Source: Methanotrichaceae archaeon
GTDB taxonomy: Archaea; Halobacteriota; Methanosarcinia; Methanotrichales; Methanotrichaceae
Assembly (NCBI GenBank): GCA_013178225.1
Contig: JABLXE010000010.1
Coordinates: 62,001-126,000 of the forward strand
DNA length: 64,000 nt
Direction of reading: 5' to 3'
Shown: positions 44,905-54,767 of the stretch, piece by piece
Position numbering within the stretch: the first letter of the stretch is position 1
Layout: every line of letters begins with the position of its first letter
Translations under genes and position numbers: made by a program
The notes under the pieces: model-generated
What the model saw: only the letters and a program-made list of their open reading frames with translations
What the model was told of the DNA's origin: nothing
Database searches by the model: none

Positions 44905-45861
44905 ATGAGCTTAGAGACTTACGTTGATACTTTGGGTCCCGGCGATATATTTCGGGACTGGCTGGTGGAGGTAATAGGCGACAGAGCCCATGACTTAAGG
45001 GGCAAAGTCAGGGTCTACAAGATTACTCCCTCTTCCCACAACGTATTCCGGTACGAATTCGAGAGATGCAGCTACAGCGCTGTGGCCAAGTTCTATGCTG
45101 AGCCGACGGGACAGCTCAGGGACTACAATCCGGTCCAGAGCCTGGAGAGAGAGTACATGATGCTTCAGAGGGCGGAGAAGATCATCGACATTCCTCCCCT
45201 CCTGGGCATGAGGCGGAGATTTAACTGTGTTCTACTGACTGAATATGTGCGCGGTGAGCCGCTGTACAAATACATCAAGAAAGAGAAACGGCTGTTCGAC
45301 AGGCTGACTGCAGTGGCGCACACCCTTAGGCGGCTTCACGATCAGACCAGGACTGATTACAGGAAGGAGTATGAGTTCATCCACTTCCACAGATTGCTGG
45401 ATCAGCTTAACCTGGACAGATCGAGGCGCGAGATGTACAACTACCTCCTGGGGGACTGGTGGCACAGCAGCCTGCTGGACGTGGATCGCGGCTGCATGAT
45501 CCACAACGATGCCAACCCGGTAAACTATCTTTTTAACAGCGATAAGCTATATGCCCTGGACTTCGAATCTGCCTGGGACCATGCTCACCCGGTGCACGAC
45601 CTGGGGATCGTCACGGCTGAACTCAAGAATTATTTCGGGTGGAAGAAGGGTGATCCCTCCAGGGCCGAGCCTTACATCGGTCACTTTCTGTGGCAGTACA
45701 GCCGAACTGAAGACGACTTTCGTCGCATAACCAGAGCGCTGCCATTTTTCATGAGCCTGGGGCTGCTCAGGATGGCTCGGCTTCGGCTGGGACGCGAGCA
45801 CAAATCGTACATCTTCAGGGAATCCGCAGCCTGTCTGAACTCGGTTGGACGGCTCAATTGA
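44905..45861 (+). CDS. APH-fold kinase-like protein, copy 1
   Basis: A 318-residue protein of the aminoglycoside-phosphotransferase/choline-kinase-like fold. AVAKFYAEP supplies the Lys, LTEYVRGEPLYKYI the hinge, MIHNDANPVNYLF the catalytic HxDxxxxN loop, and ALDFESAWDHAHPVHDLG the metal-binding segment with DFE in place of DFD. Substrate unknown. ATG at 44905 is chosen over TTG at 44899. It is followed 32 bases later by a close paralogue. Confidence 0.82.
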   Translation: MSLETYVDTLGPGDIFRDWLVEVIGDRAHDLRGKVRVYKITPSSHNVFRYEFERCSYSAVAKFYAEPTGQLRDYNPVQSLEREYMMLQRAEKIIDIPPLLGMRRRFNCVLLTEYVRGEPLYKYIKKEKRLFDRLTAVAHTLRRLHDQTRTDYRKEYEFIHFHRLLDQLNLDRSRREMYNYLLGDWWHSSLLDVDRGCMIHNDANPVNYLFNSDKLYALDFESAWDHAHPVHDLGIVTAELKNYFGWKKGDPSRAEPYIGHFLWQYSRTEDDFRRITRALPFFMSLGLLRMARLRLGREHKSYIFRESAACLNSVGRLN

Positions 45862-45893
45862 AGGACCGGGATTTCAAGCCTTGAGGGCATAAT

Positions 45894-46841
45894 ATGGCCA
45901 GAGCGGAACTGGTGAACGAGTTGAAGCCCGGAGATGTCTTCCGGGATTGGCTGGCAGACCTGGCGGGAGACCGTCTGGGCGACAGGAAGTGCAGGGTTAA
46001 GGTCTACAGGGTGCTGGCCTCGCATACAGTCTGCAGGTACGATTTTTGCGGACAGGATTACGCCGTCTTTGCCAAGTTCTATGCCGAGCCCAGAGGGGGG
46101 AACCGGAACTACAACGCTGCCAGGGCAATGGATAACGAATTCCGCAAGCTGAAGCAGGTCGAGAAGCTGATAGATATCCCCCGCCCTCTGGCCAAGAGAA
46201 AGCGTTTCAACTGCGTTCTGGTGACCGAGTGCGTGCAGGGAAAGCCTTTATCCAGGTATATCAGAAGCGAGGACCGGCTGTATGATCGATTGACCAGCTT
46301 GGCCGGGGCTCTGCGAAGGCTGCATGACGGCACCAGATCCGAATACCGAATGAAGAGGGAGTTTGCCAACTACCATAAGGTTCTGGGTCAGGCCGGCATG
46401 AGCCGGGAGTGGAGATCCGAGTTCTTCAGGCTTTTAGGCCGGTGGTGGCATCAGGACCTCTGCCGCTGGCCGTATGGCTGCATGATCCACAACGATGCCA
46501 ATCCGGCCAACTACCTCTTCTTCCGGGATCAGGTGTTCGCCCTGGACTTTGAGTCCTCCTGGGAGCATGCCCATCCGGTGCACGACCTGGGTATTGTGGC
46601 CGCAGAGCTCAAGAAGTTCTTCGGATACAACCGGCGGGATCCGGCCAGAGCCGAGCCCTACATCGGACATTTCCTCTGGCAGTACAGCCGGGGAGAAGAG
46701 GACTTCTTCCGGATAACCGGGGCCCTGCCGTTTTTCATGAGCCTGGGGCTGGTCCGCATGGCACGGTGGGGCGGGAGCAGCGATCAGCGTGCCTATCTGT
46801 TGAGAGAGGCAGAGGCGTGCCTGAGGTTTGGGCTGAGATGA
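45894..46841 (+). CDS. APH-fold kinase-like protein, copy 2
   Basis: A 315-residue tandem paralogue of the preceding gene. All catalytic blocks are kept: FAKFYAEP, LVTECVQGKPLSRYI, MIHNDANPANYLFF and ALDFESSWEHAHPVHDLG. The whole C-terminal part (SRAEPYIGHFLWQYSR in copy 1) is also nearly the same. The pair arose by local duplication and may act on related substrates or as a heterodimer. Confidence 0.82.
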   Translation: MARAELVNELKPGDVFRDWLADLAGDRLGDRKCRVKVYRVLASHTVCRYDFCGQDYAVFAKFYAEPRGGNRNYNAARAMDNEFRKLKQVEKLIDIPRPLAKRKRFNCVLVTECVQGKPLSRYIRSEDRLYDRLTSLAGALRRLHDGTRSEYRMKREFANYHKVLGQAGMSREWRSEFFRLLGRWWHQDLCRWPYGCMIHNDANPANYLFFRDQVFALDFESSWEHAHPVHDLGIVAAELKKFFGYNRRDPARAEPYIGHFLWQYSRGEEDFFRITGALPFFMSLGLVRMARWGGSSDQRAYLLREAEACLRFGLR

Positions 46842-46863
46842 GCGCAAAAATCGATTCGGTGCC

Positions 46864-48057
46864 TCATTTCCATCGCTTCGCAAGCATTCTATGCAGGTCA
46901 TTCGAACCGTACAGATCTGCAAAATCTTTGCCAATGATATAGGCCTGATCGCAATCTACCCTAACTTTGAGGCAAGAGCTCTGTTTGAACCTCTCCCTCA
47001 TCCAAACAGGGGCTTTCACCATGCCTGCCCTTCCCACCGGATCGTAATACTCGATGATCCACGATCCATTGTTCCGGGAGGCATTTACGGCTACATCGCA
47101 GGCCCTCCAGCGAAAGAGCACCACCTTGGGCTGAGAATTAGCAAGGCTCAAGGCCTCTTCCAGATCAGGCAGCTCATCCGGGCCAGTGGAGTCTCCTGGG
47201 TCCTTATCGGATCTCGGATAACCGTCCGAATTCAGATCCGGCATCAGGTCAGGATCGCCTGTTTCCAGCTCTACATTTTCCAGCTCAACATGTAACTTCG
47301 GGTACGAATCGAGATATACCGTCCTACTGTTAAGAAAGTCGTAGCTGTAGACCTGAAACCCGCTTTCGTTCTTTTCCAGTATGTTCCACTGAAAAAGGCC
47401 CCAATCGGGAAAGACCTCGAAGTCTCCGTCCGGGCCCTCTGCTAAACGGCCGTGGTTTTCAAGGGAAATAGCACTCTCTTTTCCTTCCACCCTCAGGCCG
47501 CTGGATATCAATAGCACCAATAGAAACAGCGCCAATAGTCTGTTATTGGCATTTTGGGAAATAGGCTTTCGGGCATGAATGTTTCGCAAAAGCCACAGCC
47601 CTGCGCCTGCGCTGAATAGCAGGATAGTGACCTCATAATGAAAGAGAAGCTCCGCTGAGAATCTCGCGGTACTGAGGGGATAGAATAGGGGAACTCCTTT
47701 GGTGGTGAGATAATCCAGAAATAGATGCAAAATGACTCCAGCCAGGGCCATCAGCAGCACAGGCCAGGAGAGGCTGAGCTCAACTGCTGTCCATCGCCTG
47801 AAAATGTCTCTTCCCGGCGGCCGGGAGATCAGGAGCACAGCCAACAAGGCCATTAAGGAGCCGAATATCAGTGAGTGAGTGATTCCCCGGTGCACCAGCA
47901 AGAGATCCGGCGATGGAAAGATCTGAGCGAGCCAGATAATGATGACATCCAGATCCGGTGCCACGCCTCCGATCACAAAGGCTGCCAGCAGCGTTCTGTC
48001 CATCCTGAGGAACCTTCCCAGCAGATAGGGCAGCACGGCATGAGAAATTATGTCCAT
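46864..48057 (-). CDS. YdjM/DUF457-type membrane-bound metal-dependent hydrolase
   Basis: The N-terminal half carries the family's histidine/aspartate signatures: MDIISHAVLPYLLG, GGVAPDLDVIII, LVHRGITHSLIFG and VILHLFLDYLTTKG, spread over five or six membrane helices. The C-terminal half (about 190-397) is soluble with ENVELETGDPDLMPDLNSDG, a calcium-loop-like acidic region, and no recognised domain; it may be extracytoplasmic. ATG at 48057 is preferred over the upstream ATG at 48090, because homologues begin MDxxSH. Confidence 0.82.
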   Translation of the reverse strand: MDIISHAVLPYLLGRFLRMDRTLLAAFVIGGVAPDLDVIIIWLAQIFPSPDLLLVHRGITHSLIFGSLMALLAVLLISRPPGRDIFRRWTAVELSLSWPVLLMALAGVILHLFLDYLTTKGVPLFYPLSTARFSAELLFHYEVTILLFSAGAGLWLLRNIHARKPISQNANNRLLALFLLVLLISSGLRVEGKESAISLENHGRLAEGPDGDFEVFPDWGLFQWNILEKNESGFQVYSYDFLNSRTVYLDSYPKLHVELENVELETGDPDLMPDLNSDGYPRSDKDPGDSTGPDELPDLEEALSLANSQPKVVLFRWRACDVAVNASRNNGSWIIEYYDPVGRAGMVKAPVWMRERFKQSSCLKVRVDCDQAYIIGKDFADLYGSNDLHRMLAKRWK

Positions 48058-48677
48058 TTCAATCCCCGGAACAGGAACTAAAAGGTGCAATCTTTATCCG
48101 ATCTAACATCAAATTCTTCTTGAATCCTGTGATAGCCGTTTCGCAATACGCAAAACTCGTTTCCGTCTCCTGGCCATTGGCAACTATTCCTTCAAACCCT
48201 GAGCACTTCAGCCTTCGAGGAGCGTACTTTTAAGGATCTATCAACTAATCCGATCCTTGAACTTTGCCTCGATTGAGGCCCATAACTCAGGATATCTTAT
48301 CAATTCAGATATATATAATGCTTTGTCGGCGGCTGCAAGCAACCTGAAGATATCGACAACGAAGGTACTTTTCGATCTTTGGCCTGGGGTCGCTGCTCGT
48401 GTAGCCTGAACCACCGCTACCTGAGGCATTGACACCCAAGTTCTAATGCTTATTGCAGAAAATTCAGCAGGAAATATTGTTGCCAAAAAGAGGAACGACC
48501 GTCCAGAGCAGGATCTCGAATCCAGTTTTTTGGAAACATTTATTAATCAATAGAGAAGTTATCAATAGAGACGTTATATTCGACATAAGCGCGAGATCGA
48601 CAAAAAGCTGCGCAATTCTGCCGGACTGCTGGAGAAAGATGATTCGAAAGCAGTCTCCATGGACGTGATCGGGAATG
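48058..48677. other. Intergenic region with one doubtful small frame
   Basis: About 600 bases. A minus-strand frame at 48241-48486 has a coding-like C-terminal part (TFVVDIFRLLAAADKALYIS, then RYPELWASIEAKFKDRIS) but lacks a good start and could be a remnant. The rest shows no gene. Probable promoters for the flanking divergent genes lie at both ends. Confidence 0.3.
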
Positions 48678-49754
48678 ATGGCCACATCTGACCAGATGAT
48701 ATTATGGGCGGTGATTGTAAGCCGATTCCTTTTACCGCTGGCTATCCCCCGGTACCCTCTCCCTGCGGTAGTGGCCTGCATGCTCCTCGATGCCGCAGAC
48801 TATCAGATCTTCAACTGGTTCACCAGCCTGCCCATAGAGAGCCTGGAGATATATCAAGGCTATGATAAATCTCTTGATATTTATTATTTGAGCATCGCCT
48901 ATATTTCCACGCTTCGCAATTGGACCAACCCCTTCGCCTTCAAGCTCGACCGGTTCCTCTTCTTTTACCGCCTGGCAGGCGTGGCCCTCTTCGAGCTAAC
49001 TCAGATAAGGGCAATTCTGCTCATCTTTCCCAACACCTTCGAGTACTTCTTCATCGCCTACGAGGCATTTAGAATGAGGCAGGACCCCTTGAAGCTCACC
49101 CGCAGAAAATTGATTATCATTGCTGCGTTCATATGGATCTACATAAAGCTCCCGCAGGAGTCGTGGATTCACATCATCCAGCCCAACTACCCCAATCTGG
49201 TCAAAGATAATCCCTGGACGATCCTGATTGCAGCGGCATGGTTCCTGGGAATTGCCGCCTTTGCCTGGTGGCTGCTCAGGGAAAAGCAGCCCGAAAGGAA
49301 GGTTTCGCTGGCTGCCGATCCGATACCGGCAGACTTTGTGCTGAGAGCCAGGAAAAGAGATATGATCGAGCGGTCCGGACGGTTCTTTGATGCATCGCTC
49401 CTGGAAAAGATAGCCCTGGTATCGCTTCTGAGCGTAATCTTCGCCCAGATTCTAACCGGAATACAGTCCAGCAACATCCAGATTGCAGTTGGCGTGGCAG
49501 TGCTAATTGTGATCAATTCCGCGCTGAGCCAGTGGCTGTCCCGCCGCGGAATAGGCTGGAGGTCAATCCTGCAGGAATTCATGGTCATGACGGCCGTGAA
49601 CTTCGGCCTGATCATCACCGCCCACTTTCTGCTGCCCAGGTACAACGGATCTATAGATCTCGGCAACACCCTCTTTTTCGCCCTGCTCCTGACGCTGATT
49701 GTCACCATCTACGACTGGTACCGCCAGGTGTACCTGTACCGGTTTTCAGGCTGA
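48678..49754 (+). CDS. Polytopic membrane protein of unknown function
   Basis: A 358-residue protein with about nine membrane helices. Helices near the start contain PRYPLPAVVACMLLDAADYQIF and acidic residues within the membrane (DAADYQ, ELTQIR). A cytoplasmic loop (about 205-245) is rich in charged residues. No family recognised. Its 3' end converges with pstA, 40 bases apart. Confidence 0.7.
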   Translation: MATSDQMILWAVIVSRFLLPLAIPRYPLPAVVACMLLDAADYQIFNWFTSLPIESLEIYQGYDKSLDIYYLSIAYISTLRNWTNPFAFKLDRFLFFYRLAGVALFELTQIRAILLIFPNTFEYFFIAYEAFRMRQDPLKLTRRKLIIIAAFIWIYIKLPQESWIHIIQPNYPNLVKDNPWTILIAAAWFLGIAAFAWWLLREKQPERKVSLAADPIPADFVLRARKRDMIERSGRFFDASLLEKIALVSLLSVIFAQILTGIQSSNIQIAVGVAVLIVINSALSQWLSRRGIGWRSILQEFMVMTAVNFGLIITAHFLLPRYNGSIDLGNTLFFALLLTLIVTIYDWYRQVYLYRFSG

Positions 49755-49794
49755 ACCCGGAAGTTCCGAGTCCCTGCCCGGCTCTTTCCCGCCT

Positions 49795-51054
49795 CTACCA
49801 GGATATTTTCCGTCGGTAGTGATTCCTTACCAGTATGGCCAGCATATTTGTGCCCAGAACCAGCGAGATCAGCACCAATGCGGTTCCCCAGGCGTTGGCC
49901 TCCACGTCCCAGGCTCCCAGGAAATATATCAGGTTGAGCAGGTGATAGTCGAGGTTGTTGACCGGCTGAAACACGTTGGGAATGATTCCGTAAACCATCT
50001 GCACCGGAGTTGCGGTGAAGGTGACTGCGGTCCACATGATGGGGGCGGTCTCTCCAGAGGCCTTGGCCACGCCCATGATCAGCCCGGTCAGGATGCCCGG
50101 CATGGCAGAGGGCAGCACAACCCTGCTAATGGTCTGCCATTTGGTCGCTCCCAGGGCCAGGCTTCCCTCTCGCAGAGAGTTGGGCACGCTCTTGAGCGCT
50201 TCCTGGCAGGTGAGAAGTATGGTTGGGATGTTTATCAGCCCCAGGACTATTGATCCGGCCAGCAGCGATACGCCAAACGTGCTCACCAGAAAGGCCAGCC
50301 CGAAAAGCCCGAAGACGACTGAGGGAACGCCGTTTAAACAGCTCACGGCGATGGTTATGGTGCGCTTTAGCCGCGGATTTTTCGAGTACTCGTGCATGTA
50401 AATGGCCGCTCCCAAGCCCAGGGGAGCGGAGACGACTATGGCTCCGAGAACCATCCAGAAGGTGCCGGCAATAACCGTGCTGATCCCGCCCTTCTGGCCC
50501 AGGCTGCGGTGAGGCGTGGTCAGAAACTCCCAGCTGATGGCCCCCATTCCCTTGTAGATGATGATGAAGAGGATCCCGCCCAAGAGGAGCAGCGCCAGGA
50601 CGGCGGAGAACCTGATGGCCAGGAAGACCAGCGCCTCTCTTCCTTTGGCACCCTGGCCGTAGATGAGGTTCACAGAGTCCTTGATGCCGAGCACGCCTGC
50701 TGCTGCTGTAAGCGCGGGCAGCACTATTTCATAGCGGAACGATGCCCCAACTCCGAGAGGCCTCTTGATCACCAGATCCGGACTCAGGAATCCGGCAACT
50801 ATTGCCAGGGCCAAAGCTGCCAGCAGGATCAGGTCAAGGTAGATGTAGAGGCCTGTTTCCTGCCCCTTTCCTCCTCGGGCTGGCCTGCGGGAAATAATCG
50901 AAGCCGCCAGGGCTGCGGCCGCGATTGTCAGCAGCGCAGCCCAGAGTGGCGCTATGAGTTCGAGGGATGGTTGCACTAACAGGCAGATTAACGAGGAGAT
51001 GAAAAGAACAGCACAAGTGCCAAATGCAACCGCTGGCAGTATCTTGAGCGCCAT
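49795..51054 (-). CDS. pstA: Phosphate ABC transporter permease PstA
   Basis: A 419-residue permease. The C-terminal 280 residues are standard PstA, with GFLTTPHRSLGQKGGI-like start (EFLTTPHRSLGQKGGI), the EAA loop EALKSVPNSLREGSLALGA, TKWQT and SGETAPIMWTA. The N-terminal 130 residues add about four extra helices not present in short bacterial PstA but seen in long archaeal and bacterial forms. It starts one base after the pstC stop. Confidence 0.93.
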   Translation of the reverse strand: MALKILPAVAFGTCAVLFISSLICLLVQPSLELIAPLWAALLTIAAAALAASIISRRPARGGKGQETGLYIYLDLILLAALALAIVAGFLSPDLVIKRPLGVGASFRYEIVLPALTAAAGVLGIKDSVNLIYGQGAKGREALVFLAIRFSAVLALLLLGGILFIIIYKGMGAISWEFLTTPHRSLGQKGGISTVIAGTFWMVLGAIVVSAPLGLGAAIYMHEYSKNPRLKRTITIAVSCLNGVPSVVFGLFGLAFLVSTFGVSLLAGSIVLGLINIPTILLTCQEALKSVPNSLREGSLALGATKWQTISRVVLPSAMPGILTGLIMGVAKASGETAPIMWTAVTFTATPVQMVYGIIPNVFQPVNNLDYHLLNLIYFLGAWDVEANAWGTALVLISLVLGTNMLAILVRNHYRRKISW

Positions 51055-51055
51055 T

Positions 51056-51964
51056 CTAGTAGCCCCCGAACTTCTTTCTGATTCGCTCTCGGGTCAGGTC
51101 CGCAACTATGCTGAGGATCGAGACGATGATCAATAAAACGAAGCCCACTGCGAAGAGAACGTGGTAGTGCATGGAGGCCCGGGGCACCTCACCCATCTCT
51201 CCGGCGATGACCGAGGTGAAGGTGGCTCCCTGCGTGAATATGTTGAAGATCGGCGAAGGTATCCGGGCCACGTTTCCGACCACCAGCAGGACGGCCATGG
51301 TCTCTCCGATAATGCTGCCTATATTGAGAATCACGGCCGCGGTAATTCCCGAGGAGGCAGCCGGAATGGTCACGTGCCTTATGGTCTGCCATCTGTTGGC
51401 TCCCAGGGCCAGCGATCCCTCTTTGAACTCGCCCGGAACCGCCCTCAGGGCGTCCTCACAGATGGTGGTCATGTAGGGCACGAACATAATCCCCAGGAGA
51501 ATCGACCCGGCAAGGATCGACCGTCCGGTGAGCATGTCGAACGTGTCCTGGAGATAGGAGACCAGGATGATGATCCCGAGAAAACCGTAGACGATGGAGG
51601 GGACGCCGGCCAGCAGCTCAATGGCCGGCTTTAGAACTGCCTTGCTCCTGGGACCGGCAAGCTCGGCCAGAAAGATGGCCAGAGGCAGACCGACGAGGAT
51701 ATTGATGAAAAGGGCGATGATGGTGATGATGAGCGAATTGGCAATCAAAGGCAGGAGGCCGTAGATATCTCCAGCAGGGTGCCACTTTGCCCCCGTGAGA
51801 AGGGGAATTGCTCCCAGCTCGATAAATGCCTTGAGGCTCTCATGAATCAGGAAATAGAATATCAGGAGCATCACCATAACCGAGGTCACGGCTATGGCCA
51901 GCAGGGTGATCTCTATAAAATGTTCCTTGAACTTCCGCTGCAGCTTAATCTTTTGCAGGCCCAT
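51056..51964 (-). CDS. pstC: Phosphate ABC transporter permease PstC
   Basis: A 302-residue permease with six helices, the EAA loop EDALRAVPGEFKEGSLALGA, NRWQTIRHVTIPAASSG and the GETMAVLLVVGN motif. With PstA it forms the membrane channel of high-affinity phosphate uptake. It is transcribed away from pstS across a shared 229-base promoter region. No pstB or phoU is adjacent. Confidence 0.94.
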   Translation of the reverse strand: MGLQKIKLQRKFKEHFIEITLLAIAVTSVMVMLLIFYFLIHESLKAFIELGAIPLLTGAKWHPAGDIYGLLPLIANSLIITIIALFINILVGLPLAIFLAELAGPRSKAVLKPAIELLAGVPSIVYGFLGIIILVSYLQDTFDMLTGRSILAGSILLGIMFVPYMTTICEDALRAVPGEFKEGSLALGANRWQTIRHVTIPAASSGITAAVILNIGSIIGETMAVLLVVGNVARIPSPIFNIFTQGATFTSVIAGEMGEVPRASMHYHVLFAVGFVLLIIVSILSIVADLTRERIRKKFGGY

Positions 51965-52193
51965 GGCGGAGGGTCATTGCATGATTGAGTAAAAATTTTG
52001 TCTAAATTATCTATATAGATGTAATAATCATCGTTAGCCTATTGTTTGTATAGCTTGCGAATTTGGATATCTGACAGACCCCACTGGAAAGCTGCTGGCG
52101 AAGGAGGGAGAAGCGCCCGGCAGCCGAACCCAGGACCCGTCCATCCGCAGTCGTGGTCGCCTGGAGACCCGCAATAGCTTTATTTAACCTGCT
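51965..52193. promoter_or_regulatory. Divergent pstC/pstS promoter region
   Basis: A 229-base region between oppositely transcribed pst genes. TATA-like sequences lie near the pstC side (ATTATCTATATAGATG, 52006-52021) and near the pstS side (GCTTTATTTAACC, 52177-52189). A phosphate-responsive operator would be expected here; no clear repeated box was identified. Confidence 0.5.
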
Positions 52194-53204
52194 ATGGAAT
52201 TAATCTACGGTGATACCATACACTTAAGAATAATTGCAATTCTTGCTGCTCTGTTGATCGGATCGTCTGCGCCGATATTGGCTGCAGAAACGGTCACTGT
52301 TTCAGGCTCCAGTACGGTGCTTCCTCTGGGCGAGGCCGGGGCCGAGGCCTTTAATGTCCAGCAGCACGATTATCGAATATCGGTAACTGGAGGCGGAACC
52401 GGTGCCGGAATAACCGGAATTGCCGAAGGCAGATCAGACATAGCCATGGCATCAAGGGAGATCACTGCTGACGAGAAAGCCAAGTACGGCGACAGATTCC
52501 AGGAGTTTCTGGTCGGGTATGACGGAATTGTTCTGGTGGTCAGCCCTCAGATTTTCGACGCAGGGGTTAAAGATCTGACCAAAGAGCAGGTCAGACAGAT
52601 CTATGCCGGCCAGATCAATAACTGGAAAGAAGTCGGCGGACCGGATGCCCAGATCTACGTGATCGCCAGAGAACAGGGCTCGGGCACCAGAGATACCTTC
52701 AATGAGGATATAATGGGAGACAAGGCGGTGGAAACGCCCGGGGTCATCACTACCGCTCTTGGCAGTGCAGAGGTCAAGACGGCTGTTGGCGGAAGCGACA
52801 AGGCTATCGGATACCTGGGCTTCAGCTATGCGGAGGGAGGAAATGTGAGACCCATCTCTCTAGACGGCATTGAGGCCACCGCCCAGAGCATAAGGGACGG
52901 AAGCTATGAGCTGGGCCGCGAGCTGTACTTCTACACTTATGGAGATCCCAAACCGGGTGCCAAGGCGTTCATCGACTTCATGATCGGCCCTGCCGGCCAG
53001 ATGATCGCCGAGGAGAACGGATTCATCGCCGCATCCGAAGTATCGGAAATGGCCTCGGAGGCTGCCTCCGGGCCTGCGGAAGCAAAAGAGGCACCTGCCT
53101 CCGAGGCAAGCCCGCAACCGAGCCAGCAGCCGGGATTTGAGGTAATACCGGCCCTGGCAGGACTTCTTGCGGTATCGTACCTGGTTTTGGGGCGCAGAAG
53201 CTGA
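52194..53204 (+). CDS. pstS: Phosphate-binding protein PstS with PGF-type sorting tail
   Basis: A 336-residue extracytoplasmic phosphate receptor. After a signal peptide (LRIIAILAALLIGSSAPILA) come TVSGSSTVLPLGEAGAE, TGGGTGAGITGIAEG, AMASREI and REQGSGTRDTF, the phosphate-ligand segments of PstS. A linker rich in Ala, Glu, Ser and Pro (about 285-312) leads to PGFEVIPALAGLLAVSYLV and a basic end. This matches a PGF-CTERM-type signal recognised by archaeosortase A, so the protein is probably lipid-anchored after cleavage. Confidence 0.93.
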   Translation: MELIYGDTIHLRIIAILAALLIGSSAPILAAETVTVSGSSTVLPLGEAGAEAFNVQQHDYRISVTGGGTGAGITGIAEGRSDIAMASREITADEKAKYGDRFQEFLVGYDGIVLVVSPQIFDAGVKDLTKEQVRQIYAGQINNWKEVGGPDAQIYVIAREQGSGTRDTFNEDIMGDKAVETPGVITTALGSAEVKTAVGGSDKAIGYLGFSYAEGGNVRPISLDGIEATAQSIRDGSYELGRELYFYTYGDPKPGAKAFIDFMIGPAGQMIAEENGFIAASEVSEMASEAASGPAEAKEAPASEASPQPSQQPGFEVIPALAGLLAVSYLVLGRRS

Positions 53205-53377
53205 GCCAGATAATTTTTTATATTTCTTTTATATTTTAAATTGGGGCTGAACCTGCCTATTGATTCTATTCTAATCTATATAGTGAAACCGTCTTTATTG
53301 CTTATTATCCTCAATCTATATTCTATTTCGATCGAAATTTTATATTCTGAAGATGAGAGTGGTCCGGAGGTAACTAT

Positions 53378-54658
53378 ATGAGAAAGTTATCGTCGGCAGC
53401 AGGATCTCTGCTGTTCCTGCTGGCTACCATATCTTCGATTTCCGGAGGCCTGGCAGCAGGTCCTGTCAATCCTGCCAGTGGATCTGATGAGCAAACGATA
53501 AACGTGATCCTTATGATCGGTGATGGGATGGGTTTTTCCCAAACCACCCTGGCCCGAATGGACAAGGCAGACAGGAATCTCGCGCTGTACGAAAATACCA
53601 GTCTCCGCATGGATGAAATGGAGCGGGCAGGCTACGTGAGCACTCATTCTGCCAACTCCCTGGTCACGGATTCGGCTCCGGCATCCACTGCCATGGCCAC
53701 GGGAGAAAAGACCAACAACGGTGTAATCAGCCAGGATTCGCAGGCCGTTCAGGGAATAAGAGACGGCCGGAATCTGACCACAATCCTGGAGATGGCGGAA
53801 AAGGCCGGCCTCTCTACCGGGGTCGTCACCACCACCAGAATCACCCATGCCACTCCTGCCGCTTTTTACGCTCACGTTGACAACCGGGACAATGAGAGCG
53901 AGATTGCCGACCAGCTCCTGACCAGCGGAGTGGAGGTCGCTTTGGGCGGCGGCCTCAGCTACTTCCTGGGAGGGAACTATACCAGTCCAGCCGGCGGCAA
54001 GGGCAAGAGAAGCGATGATCGCAATCTGATCGAAGAAGCGACCTGCAAAGGATATGCTTTCGTCTTTAACGGGACCGCTTTTGAAGAGCTTGATGTCGAA
54101 AATACTACTAAGCTCCTGGGGCTTTTCGAGAATTCGCACATGCTCTACGAGCTGCAGAGGTTGAACTCCTCCAACCGGGAGCCCAGCCTGGCAGATATGA
54201 CCGGGACCTCGATAGATATCCTCTCCAGGAATCCCAAGGGCTTCTTCCTGATGGTCGAGGGAGGACGAATCGATCATGCCTGCCATGAGAGGAGCCTTGA
54301 CAACACGTCAGCCGACACTCTGGCCTTCGATGAGGCCGTCGGGCGGGCGCTGGACTTTGCCAGCTCCAATAACCGGACCCTGGTGATAGTTACCGCCGAT
54401 CATGAGTGCGGCGGCCTGGTGCTCCAGCCTGCGGACCTGGATACCTACGAGGCCGGAGGCGTGAAGCCGGTGTTCGGATCCGGGACGACCAAGACCGAAG
54501 GTCCCAGATACGACTTCATCACCGAGATGGAAGAGGCCACCCATACAGCGGTCGACGTGCCCATAATGGCCAGCGGCCCGGGCTCGGAGCTGGTCGGTCA
54601 GGGCAGAATGGATAATACAGACATATTCCTGGTCATGAAGAAAGCCCTGGGCCTGTAA
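53378..54658 (+). CDS. phoA: Alkaline phosphatase, secreted
   Basis: A 426-residue PhoA-type enzyme that releases phosphate from phosphomonoesters outside the cell. It has a signal peptide (LSSAAGSLLFLLATISSI), metal ligands in ILMIGDGMGFSQ, the nucleophilic Ser in TDSAPASTAMATGEKT, FLMVEGGRIDHACH and VTADHECGGL. CGGAGG precedes the ATG. Its position beside pstS suggests joint induction by phosphate starvation. Confidence 0.95.
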   Translation: MRKLSSAAGSLLFLLATISSISGGLAAGPVNPASGSDEQTINVILMIGDGMGFSQTTLARMDKADRNLALYENTSLRMDEMERAGYVSTHSANSLVTDSAPASTAMATGEKTNNGVISQDSQAVQGIRDGRNLTTILEMAEKAGLSTGVVTTTRITHATPAAFYAHVDNRDNESEIADQLLTSGVEVALGGGLSYFLGGNYTSPAGGKGKRSDDRNLIEEATCKGYAFVFNGTAFEELDVENTTKLLGLFENSHMLYELQRLNSSNREPSLADMTGTSIDILSRNPKGFFLMVEGGRIDHACHERSLDNTSADTLAFDEAVGRALDFASSNNRTLVIVTADHECGGLVLQPADLDTYEAGGVKPVFGSGTTKTEGPRYDFITEMEEATHTAVDVPIMASGPGSELVGQGRMDNTDIFLVMKKALGL

Positions 54659-54767
54659 ACTGGGCCCGGCCATCTTTTTTGAAAAATTGATCAGCCAAAT
54701 CAATCAGCCAAATCGATCAACCAAATTGATCGGGAAAAATCAATTAAACAAGTTGGGGAGTGAAATC

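Noticed and set aside
48241-48486. Small minus-strand gene
   Set aside because: Only the C-terminal half looks coding and no start signal is visible; kept as a note in the intergenic entry.
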